In this document: positions 1 through 7,757 of the stretch, in pieces
Numbering within the stretch: position 1 is the first letter of the stretch
Layout: each line of letters begins with the position of its first letter
Source: Haplosporangium gracile
Lineage: Eukaryota > Mortierellomycota > Mortierellomycetes > Mortierellales > Mortierellaceae
Assembly: GCA_015499985.1 (NCBI GenBank)
Contig: JAAAUF010001111.1
Coordinates: 1-12,065 of the forward strand
Length of the DNA stretch: 12,065 nucleotides
Direction: 5' to 3'
The notes under the pieces: model-generated
Seen by the model: only the letters and a program-made list of their open reading frames with translations
The model's database searches: none
What the model was told of the DNA's origin: nothing
Made by a program: the position numbers and the translations under genes

Positions 1-66
1 CTCCTCCTCACTCCGCTGCCGTTCCTCCAGCAACCGCTGCCAGTCGTCATGCTGTGTGTTGGCCAT
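1..66 (-). CDS. 5' end of an unidentified gene (partial, runs off left edge)
   Basis: The minus strand has an ATG at 66-64 in a good context (GGAAAGATGGCC), followed by 22 codons with no stop up to the window edge. The product begins MANTQHDDWQRLLEERQ and continues with an Arg/Ser/Glu-rich stretch. The codons are strongly biased to G or C in third position (GCC, AAC, CAG, GAC, CTG, GAG), like the KCH gene, which supports real coding. The composition (one Trp, many Glu/Gln/Arg, no Pro) suggests an alpha-helical or coiled-coil N-terminus. No signal peptide or membrane segment is visible. It is divergent from the KCH gene across about 1.95 kb. I do not recognise the family from 22 residues, and the rest lies outside the window. 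Confidence 0.6.
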   Translation of the reverse strand, partial: MANTQHDDWQRLLEERQRSEEE

Positions 67-1460
67 CTTTCCGACTCCCACGACTTTCCTCAGAGACCGC
101 TACAACTTGTGACTGTTATAGTTGGCATACCAAGGGATAAAACGAGGCTCAGGGGTAGTGAACTTTGTCTTCGTTTCCATTTGCCTGTTGCTGGTGATCG
201 GTCGAGGTGCCTGGCGACTAAAAAAACGCAACGATCGGTCACATGACAGAAAATGGCGCAGAATGGCTGACTGGGCTTAATTTGTTATTGGGGATTCGTC
301 AACCAATGAAGCCTCGCCATTTTAATTAGAGTGTTGGCAAACGAAGAAGCAGAAAAAGGAAGAAAGTGTGAGCATTATGGCTCCCAACACCTCATCGAAG
401 AACCTTGATGACTTGCATGGATACCGAGAACCAAACATAGGCAGAGAAGGAGAGTGAGGAAGAAGAAGCTTCATACTTGATTTGGAACATAGGGCAGTTC
501 CCCCTGCCTTTCGATGTTCTGCATCTCCTATTCTTCCCCTACTTTGCCCCTGTATGCCGTCGAACGTTTGGCATATAAGAACAAGTAGGGTATCCCTGTG
601 TCAAAGTGGCTCTAGACTTCTCGTTTTGCACTTTTCTTACAATCGATTGTTTGGGAGATCAGCTTCGATCGCATTTTACTTTTGAGATGGGTAAATTTTT
701 TTTTTTTTTTGTGTTTCGCTTTGTTTGTTATGCCAACATCTGATTCAAATCAAAAGGCAGCACCAAAAGGCATGTCAAATGAAGGCTACTTTTTTTTTCT
801 TGTTTGTATCGACCCCTGAAAAATTCTTATAATTAGAAGCCGTTCGATAATGACACTAGGGCCCTATTTTTTTTTTCTTGAACTGTTAGCGTCTGCGTCT
901 CTGCGTGTTGATAGAGTGGGATGAGCGGGTATGTGAACAACTGTTGAAAGGAATAAAAAATGTTAAGGACATACAAACATATGTAAGAAGAAGGATGAAT
1001 GAGTAGATTGCACTCTTGTGTTGTGTGTGCTCATTTTTTTTTTTTCATTCTATTCAGACCCCATGTCACGAGGGCAAAAGGCAGTCGTCCTTTCGACTTG
1101 TTATTACCCCTGAACTGGGCGTCATATCAGTTATCACTGATAAAACTTTTTGTTTCACATAGCACTCTATCCATCTCACTCTCAGGCACGCCACCATCAC
1201 TACTTGTTCATGGCGTCCAGCCTGGCTGCCTGTCATAGTGATGATGTCCTCTTTCTTCCTTCCCTTTTCCTCCTGCCAAATAGCAGTATGTACCCCTTGT
1301 GCGAATTCCTCGGAGGGCACTACTGTCAATTAAAATATTAATCCCTCTTTTGTTTTTGTTTGTCGTTAGCCCTAGTGGCAGAGTAGACTGGTTCGTTGGT
1401 TGAATGTGCCTTCCGGTGTTGTGCTCAACAATCAAAATTGAATTCACCAACGGGCGTCAG
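67..1460. other. Divergent intergenic region, no supportable gene
   Basis: This stretch separates the minus-strand partial gene from the KCH gene. It is AT-rich with several long T runs (around 690-706, 790-799, 868-877 and 1034-1045). CCAAT elements occur on both strands near 288-292 (minus orientation) and 302-306 (plus). A GTCACATGAC site at 238-247, about 175 bases upstream of the minus-strand ATG, resembles a bHLH-type half palindrome. Short open frames here have neither coding-like composition nor good starts. A 26-codon frame begins at an ATG at 378 (MAPNTSSKNL...) but stops quickly, with no clear splice continuation. Confidence 0.5.
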
Positions 1461-2010
1461 CGTCTCTGTCGCTCTCAGCCCGCTCCCCCCTCTCTCTCCC
1501 TGTCCTCCTTTTTTCCTGCTTTTCTCCCATTGCCCCTACCCGTTGTCAACTTGCCTTTTCCTTTCCGTCCTCCCACCCTTTTCCCTGCCTTTCTTCCCTT
1601 CTCCCTCTCGACTTCCCCTTCCTCTTCTTCTCCTACTCCATCCCCTCCCTACCCGGCCACCTCATCCACTTCCTTCACTCCTTTCCACCTGCTTGTCTAT
1701 TCCCTTCCTTCAGACAAGTATACTCACTCCTCTCAGTCTCCATCCCGGGTACCTACATACCCCCTTGCCTCAAATCTCTCCGACCTCCTCTTCTTCTCTT
1801 ACTCTCTCTTTCATTCATCATCCCTCTCCTCCCAATTCTCCATCAACAACTTCCTCTTATTCTCATCAACTGACCAACAATTATCAGCACTTTCGTCTTT
1901 TTGCATTACGGACCTTGCATAACGAACTTCCCCATTATTCTTGCCCATCTCCTCTCTCTGTCGCTCTCCGCTCACACTCTCTCCCACTTCAGCATAAGAA
2001 AGGCTCTACA
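1460..2010 (+). promoter_or_regulatory. Long polypyrimidine leader upstream of KCH gene
   Basis: About 550 bases are overwhelmingly C and T on the plus strand, with repeated TCTC, CCTT and CTTC blocks. Because purines are scarce, stops are rare in all frames, giving long open frames of Pro/Ser/Leu/Phe that I regard as artefacts. CT-rich blocks next to the transcription start are common in filamentous fungal promoters and leaders, and a shorter one precedes ALG5 here. A CACTTCAG at 1985-1992 could be a 3' splice site of an intron in the untranslated leader, but no matching donor was chosen. Confidence 0.55.
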
Positions 2011-2021
2011 AAAAAAAAAAA
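2011..2021 (+). promoter_or_regulatory. Oligo(A) run directly 5' of the KCH start codon
   Basis: An uninterrupted A run (positions 2010-2022 including the A of the ATG) abuts the start codon. A-rich leaders just upstream of the AUG are generally favourable for initiation in fungi. Here the run follows an almost purine-free leader, so the switch in composition marks the start sharply. Confidence 0.5.
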
Positions 2022-3895
2022 ATGGGTGCTCACTGGAAGCGTGAAAAGGTCCAGGATCACAAGTTCGACTTTATCAATGTCGACGACTTTATCGACAACT
2101 CGTGCTGGCGACAGTTCCGCTATATGCTGGTTTTCTTCATCATTATCCGTGGTATCCTCGTCTACTGCTCCGATATCTTTACTGCCGTCAACTTATGGAC
2201 TAACAAGAATCCCAACGGGCTGCTTTCAAAAACGGGATCCGGAGACCTTGACCTTGGCGTCGGTGGCATTAAACTGCCCATTGTGGTCTACAAATATCTC
2301 TTCACGGGCTGTATTGTCCTTGGTCTTCTTCTCCTTGCCCTCGACATCCGCAGAGCCAGTGGTATCATCGCTTCCAGGGACATCTCCTACGCCTTCACCT
2401 CCCAGATTGCTGCACGGTATTATACCGTCCGCTCCTACCCCCATTACTGCCTTTTTGCGGAGATTGACAACTCCAAAAAGTTTGTCGACAACGTTGCCTT
2501 CTTCGTTTTCTTCACCTTCAGAAGTGAGTCCTTCGCCTCTTCTCTTTTTTGTTTGTTTATTTTGAATGTTGTAATATTCAAACAGCTGTAAACTAACAAG
2601 GGTTCATTCCTTCTTCCTTGTACCATAACGTATAATTGAAAAAAAAAAGACTGGAAACGCTTGTTGCTCGCCGACGCCCCTCGTCAGCTCATCAATATGT
2701 CAGTTCTCTACCAGGTCTTCAAAGACCACCTCAACAATACCTTCTTTCAATGGGATCAGGTTGTGGGTGACAAGGACGAGGATATCTTCAAGAAGATCAC
2801 TCTCGGCGCTATGATGTTCACAGTGACAGTCTTTGTCTTCAACATGCTCTCCTTCATCGCCGCTGTCTGCATGTACATCCCTCTGGTTAGCCATATCCAG
2901 GGCAACCTCAAGGAGTACTGCTGCTATAAGATTGACAAGCGGTAAGAATTGGACATCTTGCATTGTTTTCTATTGTCGTACTTCAAGAAAGAACGTTTTG
3001 AACATGAAAGACTTACTAATCCCTTTTTCTTTATTTTGTATGACTTTTTTGCGTCGTTTTTTTTGGGCTGGTCGGGCTATCTAGAATCGAAGAGTTGATC
3101 AAGAAAAACACAAAGAACAGAGCCAACGCAGCCGCAAAATCCAAGGGTGGCAAGGACATTGCCATGGAGAACATGGGAAAGCCCACCCTCCCACAGGTCG
3201 ACATTATGGATTCAGCGCCCTCCCATGCAGTACCACCTCCACGAAGCCCCTACAGCAAGGGTGGCTTCGGACAGCAACAACAGGATTACGACTATAGTTA
3301 CAACACTCAACCATCAGGAGGATACAACCCCAGCCCACAACAAGCCGGTTACACCCAAAACTATGGCAACGAGGACTATTTTCAGGCCAAGCCCATCTAC
3401 AACAACCACAAGGGCACTAGCAGCAACAACTACCAACAGCAGTCGTCGCGTAGCGGCGGTGGTGGCGGTGGTAAGGGCGGCGATGGCGGATTTGATCCCT
3501 ATGCGGAATCTGCATTTACGACAGAGGACGTCTATGACCAGTACTCGGGTAGCCAGGACCAACTTCATTCTCAAAAGTCGCGCAACAAATACTACAACAA
3601 CAGCGCCCAGACACCGCGCGGTGGTGGAAACAATGGTGGTGGTGGTGGCAAGTATGACGACTACTCGCACTTGAGGTCGGCGTCACCTTTGCCCTCACAG
3701 CATGGCTCAGACCTCGACAGCAACCATTACAGCAACCACAGCGGCGGCTATGGCCATGGTGGTTCTGCTTACAACAATGGCAGCAATAACGAGGGATATC
3801 ATAGAAATGACTCTTACTCGACTAGTGGAGGAGGAGGAGGGCCGCCACAACGTCCTCGCCGGAACGACCAGGGCCCCAACTACCGCAACTACTAG
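2022..3895 (+). CDS. KCH1: KCH-family (Kch1/Prm6-like) potassium channel/transporter, 3 exons
   Basis: The coding sequence is join(2022-2523, 2650-2941, 3085-3895), 1605 bases, 534 aa. Known for the family: yeast Kch1 and Prm6/Kch2 are plasma-membrane proteins that promote K+ uptake and support the calcium response to pheromone. Seen here: an N-terminus with FDFINVDDFID (15-25), hydrophobic segments near 34-55, 86-108 and 155-166, the exon-junction segment NWKRLLLADAPRQ (168-180), and a long hydrophobic segment near 217-246. Both introns are GT-AG, with branch-like CTAAC (2593) and CTAAT (3016), and splicing restores this segment. Residues about 266-534 form a hydrophilic tail rich in Asn, Gln, Gly, Tyr and Ser, with Gly runs, a Pro-rich PPPRSP motif and no membrane segment; it is probably cytosolic and disordered. 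The ATG at 2022 is the first in frame after the A run. Family assignment is from recognised motifs, not from a search. Confidence 0.85.
2524..2649 (+). other. KCH intron 1
   Basis: A 126-base intron with donor GTGAGT and acceptor AAAG. A CTAAC branch-like site at 2593-2597 lies about 52 bases from the acceptor. The bases before the AG are ten A residues rather than a pyrimidine tract, which is unusual. Phase 1: splicing rebuilds an AAC (Asn168) before TGG AAA CGC. Confidence 0.8.
2942..3084 (+). other. KCH intron 2
   Basis: A 143-base intron with donor GTAAGA and acceptor CTAG. TTACTAAT at 3013-3020 is a near-consensus branch site, followed by a T-rich tract. Splicing joins CG and A to form Arg265 and continues as IEELIKKNTKN; reading through gives TAA at once. 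Confidence 0.82.
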
Positions 3896-3935
3896 TTCCT
3901 TCCTTTTTTTTCTTCATAATATATAATATACCTTT
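3896..3935 (+). terminator. Likely polyadenylation region of KCH gene
   Basis: Directly after the TAG is a T-rich stretch followed by CATAATATATAATATACC, an AT-rich efficiency or positioning-type element as found in fungal 3' ends. There is no AATAAA. The exact cleavage site is not visible. Confidence 0.4.
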
Positions 3936-4577
3936 CTCTGTTTTTTTTTCACTCTATGCTGCTGCTTTGTTTGTTTTGAGGCAGGTGTCTGTTGATGTTA
4001 CTGCTAAAGGACAACAAAAAGACGTTCAGAGTTTTTTCCTTTTGTGAGAGAGTACCAAGTATGACCAAAGGACCATAAAAAAATACCACAGCCGTTAAAA
4101 ATGTTTAGATTGGCAACCCAGGCAGACGCTACAAAACTGGCGTGGGCGACTGCGACTGGCCCATTGGTGTTCCTTGTAGGTGGGTAGGGGTGGTGCCTCA
4201 GTTTGATTTTTATTTGAGAGCAGCAGAATAGAAACGAGTGCCCAATTGCTTGTGCCTGAGCAACATTAGATTTGCACGGCACGAAAGAACAAAATCGATT
4301 TGATGGGCGTCTTTGTGGAGAGTTATTTGAGGCTGGTTGTATGTCACTTCGTTTCTTTTCTCCTTTGGCTCCTTTTTACACTTCCCCACTTCCTGTTCTT
4401 TTTTTCTCATTTCTCCTCTCTCCCCTCTCTCCTTTCTCGTCCCACTCTCCTCTTTCACGACACTCTCTTAACGACTCTTTTTCTCCTCCCTCTTTCTCCT
4501 CTTTTTCCTTACTTCCCCCTGTCTCATCAGCATTCTTCTCGTCTCAACTCAGTCCGGCCTTAATAACAGCAGCAACA
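3936..4577 (+). promoter_or_regulatory. KCH-ALG5 intergenic region with CT-rich ALG5 leader
   Basis: I see no gene here. Positions 3936-4350 are mixed-composition spacer. Positions about 4355-4545 are strongly pyrimidine-rich (CTCTCC, TTCTCC and CTTTTT blocks) and end about 30 bases before the ALG5 ATG, which is reached through TAATAACAGCAGCAACA. This matches the layout in front of the KCH gene, so it is probably promoter plus 5' leader. The neighbours are in tandem. Confidence 0.5.
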
Positions 4578-6366
4578 ATGTCCTGGACGGCCATCCTCTC
4601 CACCGTCGCGCTCGGCGGCATCCTCTGTGTAAGTATCTTTTTTTTTTGTCTTTACTTCCACAATAGGGACAAGACAAGGAAGCATCAGCCTAGAAACATT
4701 GGTTCAGGAACTCTCGCAGGATGACAGGATGACTCGCTGGAGCAGATGCATGCAAAACCCGGCCAAGGGAGGGGTGATCAGTGATGACTCAGGAAAGGAT
4801 GAAAAGGGTTGATGACGGATGATGGCAAGGAACTCAGCAGGGACGACACCATAGATAACAGGAACTCTAGATACACACATAGCAACGACAAAACAGTTCT
4901 CATGTCGTTAAGAAGAAGCAAGGATGCAAGTTCCCATTCAACCTATGATGGAAGTGTTTCTGTCCTGAACCTTGTTGTTTGAAACTAACCAGACTCCATT
5001 CAAAAATAAATTAATAGGCATTCTTGATACTGTACATGATGAGTCCCAACCCAAGGGAGGCAACGGCGTCAGAGAGATGTTACCAGGACTTCACCCACCT
5101 CACTTCATTGATCAAGGAAGAAAACGACCACCAACAACGTCTCGCTAAACAACAATCCATCACACCAGCAGCACCAACAACCCCAGCAGGGACGAAGTCA
5201 AAGAAGATTGCAGGAGGCTCCACCCGATCTGACAAATACAAGGCCCAACTGAAGCCCCTCTCCCGGACAGACGAGGGTTCTCCTACAAAGATGCTTTCGG
5301 TAGTCGTTCCTGCCTACAACGAAACTGAACGGCTGCCCATCATGATGAAGGAGACTCTGGATTTCTTAAAGGAAAAGGCGCACAAGGACTTGACTTTTAG
5401 TTATGAGATCTTGATTGTTGACGATGGATCGCAGGATTCGACGGTCCGTGTCGCGTTGGAAATGGCTCAGCAGGAGGACATTAAGGATATCCGTGTTCTT
5501 AGTTTTGAAAAGAACCGTGGTAAAGGTGGTGCCGTCATCCAGGTATGATACATTGTCTTGTAGACAAACCGCGGCTTTTTTGTTGCAAAGGAGCATACTT
5601 ACTACAACGAATGATTGGACAGGGTTCAGTTGGAGACTCACAACTTACTGCCCCTTTTCATGTTATGATGTATGGTTGAATAATAGGGAATGCAATACAC
5701 GCGCGGAGAGTACATCCTGATGGTCGATGCTGATGGCGCGACACGGTTCTCGGATCTGGATGCCTTGCAGGTCAAGCTGAAGGCCACTGAACAAGACGGA
5801 CTGGGAGTCGCTGTCGGATCTAGAGCCCACATGGTCAAAACCGATGCCGTTGTCAAGGTGAGTCCTGGGTATCATATTGTATTGCGTTTTGTTTAAGGCC
5901 TATGTCCGCCCCCCTTTTAAAATTTAAAAAACAAGTGCATGAATTAATTATTCATTTTTGCCTCGACGATAATGAATAGCGTTCGTTTATTCGCAACTTT
6001 TTGATGTACTCCTTTCATAAGGTCGTCTACATCCTGGGCTGTCGCGGGATCGAGGATACCCAATGCGGGTTCAAACTCTTCACGCGTAAAGCCGCACAGG
6101 CCATCTTCCCAAACATGCATGTTGAGGGCTGGGTTTTTGATATCGAGGTCCTCATGATTGCGCAACAGCTCCGGATTCCTATCGTCGAAGTCCCCGTGGC
6201 CTGGCAAGAGATTGATGGTTCCAAGGTCTCGTTGATGAGGGACTCTATCCAGATGGCGTTGGATCTGTTGATTATTCGCATGAATTATATTTTGGGGGTT
6301 TGGAAGATCCGTCCCTTGAGGGTTGAGGTGGAGAAGGTGGAGAAGGTGGAGAAGGTCAAGTGCTGA
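4578..6366 (+). CDS. ALG5: Dolichyl-phosphate beta-glucosyltransferase ALG5, 4 exons
   Basis: The coding sequence is join(4578-4628, 5018-5542, 5687-5857, 5980-6366), 1134 bases, 377 aa; all junctions are phase 0. Known role: at the cytosolic face of the ER it transfers glucose from UDP-glucose to dolichyl phosphate, making Dol-P-Glc for the ALG6/8/10 steps of N-glycan precursor assembly. Seen: an N-terminal membrane anchor (about 3-25), then a family-2 glycosyltransferase core: [10 protein letters not shown] (110-119), IVDDGS (150-155), NRGKGGA (183-189), DADGA (206-210, metal/UDP site), GSRAHMV (236-242), DTQCGFKLF (275-283), EGWVFD (298-303) and IDGSK (327-331). Between anchor and core is a hydrophilic, Pro/Thr/Lys-rich linker (about 60-105), probably longer than in yeast ALG5 and accounting for the larger size. 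The C-terminus ends in an EKV repeat. All key motifs are intact. Confidence 0.95.
4629..5017 (+). other. ALG5 intron 1 (long, splits the membrane anchor)
   Basis: A 389-base intron with donor GTAAGT, branch-like CTAAC at 4984-4988, and acceptor TTAATAG. It is about three times longer than the other introns and follows a 51-base first exon of 17 codons. Splicing joins ...LGGILC to AFLILYMM and so completes a continuous hydrophobic anchor. Reading through instead gives a 48-aa product ending at the TGA at 4722-4724. Confidence 0.85.
5543..5686 (+). other. ALG5 intron 2
   Basis: A 144-base intron with donor GTATGA (weaker than the others) and acceptor AATAG. Phase 0. Splicing joins GKGGAVIQ to GMQYTRGEY, restoring the conserved ALG5 order. 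The pyrimidine tract is poor. Confidence 0.85.
5858..5979 (+). other. ALG5 intron 3
   Basis: A 122-base intron with donor GTGAGT and acceptor GAATAG. Phase 0. Splicing joins KTDAVVK to [11 protein letters not shown], as expected for ALG5. The interior is AT-rich. Confidence 0.88.
6330..6356 (+). repeat. Three perfect 9-bp tandem units in the ALG5 C-terminus
   Basis: The unit GGAGAAGGT occurs three times without mismatch (6330-6338, 6339-6347, 6348-6356). It is in frame and encodes repeated Glu-Lys-Val just before the stop. The length is a multiple of three, so changes in copy number would keep the frame. Confidence 0.9.
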
Positions 6367-6798
6367 GAATGATTTTCTCCCTCTCGTCTCTCTTCTTTCG
6401 CTTCATTCGAGCACAGTATGATCATGATGATTTTCTACTAGATCCTAAAACAGGTTCGCAACGATTTTTAACGAATTCTACAATAGAAGCATAAAAAATG
6501 ATACATGCAGACTCTATTTCAGGTCTTTTGTTTATTTGCGGGGGGATTATGTAGTTATGAACAAAGTGTCTTGAAGACAAAAGAAACAATGGAACAAGAG
6601 GGAGATGTGGTAGGACTTTCTTTTTTTTTTTTTGCTCAAGAGGGCGGGAATGGAAGCAAAGAAGTTAATGATTCAGTTGAGATCGACGTTTATGTCGCGA
6701 CGACGTCAATAAAAGGAGCATTATATCCCTGGCGCGGCTTGGACGGCGGCGACGACGATGGCGAGGAGCATGAGGATGCAAAAAAAAAAAAAAAAACA
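6367..6798. other. Convergent 3' region between ALG5 and a small minus-strand gene
   Basis: This region carries the 3' ends of two convergent transcripts. AT-rich stretches (AATAGAAGCATAAAAAATG near 6483-6501) may serve ALG5 polyadenylation. T runs at about 6619-6631 and an A run at 6780-6796 (T run on the minus strand) lie just beyond the minus-strand stop at 6799. A plus-strand open frame across here reads through these homopolymers and is not convincing. A 16-codon minus-strand signal-like frame at 6726-6776 is described in the findings. Confidence 0.4.
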
Positions 6799-7017
6799 CT
6801 AGTTGTGAAGCTTCCAGTGATCTGTGCCAGGTGGAATAGGATCGAAAGATCCAATCGTAAGGTCGTAGCGCTTAGCGATCGAGGCTCCCTCTGATATACT
6901 AAGGATTGGCGCTGCCCACGCGACAAAGAATGACGTGCTGAGCAAAATGAAAAGAGCCAGCATGGTGACGGCGGCAACAGGGATGACCGACTTGCGCACT
7001 GAAGAAGTCGTGGTCAT
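6799..7017 (-). CDS. Small secreted or membrane peptide precursor with a Lys-Arg (Kex2-type) site, 72 aa
   Basis: The ATG at 7017-7015 has a strong context (CCATCCACCATGACC). A minus-strand TATAAA at 7084-7079 lies 62 bases upstream, and an upstream in-frame ATG would precede or overlap that box, so I chose the inner start. The product begins MTTTSSVRKS, then has a long hydrophobic stretch (about 11-34) ending ...FFVAWA, with a plausible signal-peptidase site AWA|AP at 34-35. A short spacer ends in AKR (48-50), a classic dibasic Kex2 site, leaving a 22-residue tail (51-72) that starts YDLTIGSF and ends HWKLHN. There are no cysteines. This architecture matches fungal secreted peptide precursors, but it could equally be a single-pass membrane microprotein. 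I do not recognise the tail. It is convergent with ALG5. Confidence 0.5.
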   Translation of the reverse strand: MTTTSSVRKSVIPVAAVTMLALFILLSTSFFVAWAAPILSISEGASIAKRYDLTIGSFDPIPPGTDHWKLHN

Positions 7018-7078
7018 GGTGGATGGCGCGGAATCTATAAATTTGAAGGGAGGCTTGAGGGAATGGATATAGTCTCTC

Positions 7079-7084
7079 TTTATA
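7079..7084 (-). promoter_or_regulatory. TATA box of the 72-aa ORF
   Basis: TATAAAGAGAGA on the minus strand, 62 bases upstream of the chosen ATG. The position is compatible with a short leader. Confidence 0.45.
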
Positions 7085-7260
7085 TGTATGTGAAACATTT
7101 AGTGGATTATGAAAATCTTTCTGTACCACGAGGCAGTGCGGCGGCATGCGGAGGCAAAAGGGAAAGAGGGGGGTACATGAAGTCTCGACCCAGTCCTTCA
7201 GCAGATTTCGAGTACTAGGAGTTTCATTCCCAGAGAGTATCTTCACCATAAATTGGCAAC

Positions 7261-7364
7261 GTTGTTTTCAATCCTTCGATTTCGGCTCTTCCTATCATAC
7301 TGAAGCAGAATCCAATAAGCGTTGGATTGTTCACCCACCAACAAGGAACAAGATCTGGGGTTTA
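7261..7364. repeat. Dispersed repeat, copy 1
   Basis: This 104-bp block matches 11961-12064 without gaps at 93 of 104 positions (my count). The longest identical block is CCTATCATACTGAAGCAGAA, and both copies share GCGTTGGATTGTTCACCCAC. Nine of the eleven differences are transitions. On the minus strand this copy is open in a frame containing EQSNAYWILLQYDRKSR. It lies downstream of the decayed gene at 7409-7667. No terminal inverted repeats or target duplications were identified at its edges. Confidence 0.85.
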
Positions 7365-7408
7365 AACCGTCGTGAGAAAGATTAGTTTTACCCTCGTTGT
7401 TGCAATAG

Positions 7409-7667
7409 TCATTGAACATAGTACGAGAGGAACCGTTCATTCGGGATAATTGGTATTTGGTCATAGTTTTCCTGCAATTCTTCAGCTTCGGACTCTGAAC
7501 CCATGTCCACATAATCGTCCTCTTCCTCACCTATCGATACACGGATGCATTTAATGTCTGTCGGAAGAGTCTAGCATAGAGGCGAGATTCTCAGCCGCGT
7601 AAGAGGCAATGGCATCATATCTGAGTCGCCGCCGTCGTCTGCTTTCGTCGCTGCAGATGATAGACAT
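7409..7667 (-). pseudogene. Apparent decayed or spliced small gene of unknown family
   Basis: A minus-strand ATG at 7667-7665 follows an A/C-rich leader (CAAACAAAAACAAACAAAAA nearby), typical of a fungal 5' UTR. It starts a 38-aa frame, MSIICSDESRRRRRLRYDAI and on to AAENLASMLDSSDRH, stopping at 7551. An overlapping frame shifted by one, open from 7570 to the TGA at 7411-7409, reads protein-like and acidic (IGEEEDDYVDMGSESEAEEL, then QIPIIPNERFLSYYV). A single-base shift near 7551-7570 would link them. A GT donor before the first stop is lacking, so a simple intron does not explain the break. A third frame continues into the dispersed repeat at 7261-7364. I do not recognise the family. Confidence 0.35.
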
Positions 7668-7757
7668 TCTTGACTGCTGTGTTCGTCTGATTTTTGTTTG
7701 TTTTTGTTTGGAGTTGGATTTGGGCGTGTTGTTGTAGGTGTGATAATGGAAAAACAA

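Noticed and set aside
238..247. Shared GGTCACATG motif also found reversed near 10116-10125
   Set aside because: A 9-base match at two promoters is expected by chance in 12 kb. It is noted only as a possible bHLH-type site.
378..458. Short ORF MAPNTSSKNLDDLHGYRE... on the plus strand
   Set aside because: It has only 26 codons, with no convincing donor and no downstream exon. It lies in what is probably the promoter of the divergent gene.
1372..1402. tRNA-like A-box (TGGCAGAGTAG) and B-box-like GGTTCGTTGG
   Set aside because: The two motifs are about 15 bases apart, far too close for a tRNA, and no acceptor stem can be formed.
1396..2565. A 389-codon plus-strand open frame rich in Pro, Ser and Leu
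   Set aside because: It lies in the purine-poor tract, where stops are rare by composition, and overlaps KCH exon 1 in another frame. All three plus frames are similarly open, and the translation is low-complexity.
3314..3698. Minus-strand frames rich in Val/Thr/Ala and His inside KCH exon 3
   Set aside because: These are mirror images of the GGT/AAC-rich KCH tail on the opposite strand; the sense frame is contiguous with conserved exons.
6505..6894. 129-codon plus-strand ORF with an acidic and Lys-rich middle
   Set aside because: Phe and Lys runs come from T and A homopolymers, it is antisense to the better-supported 72-aa ORF, and it lacks a good start context.
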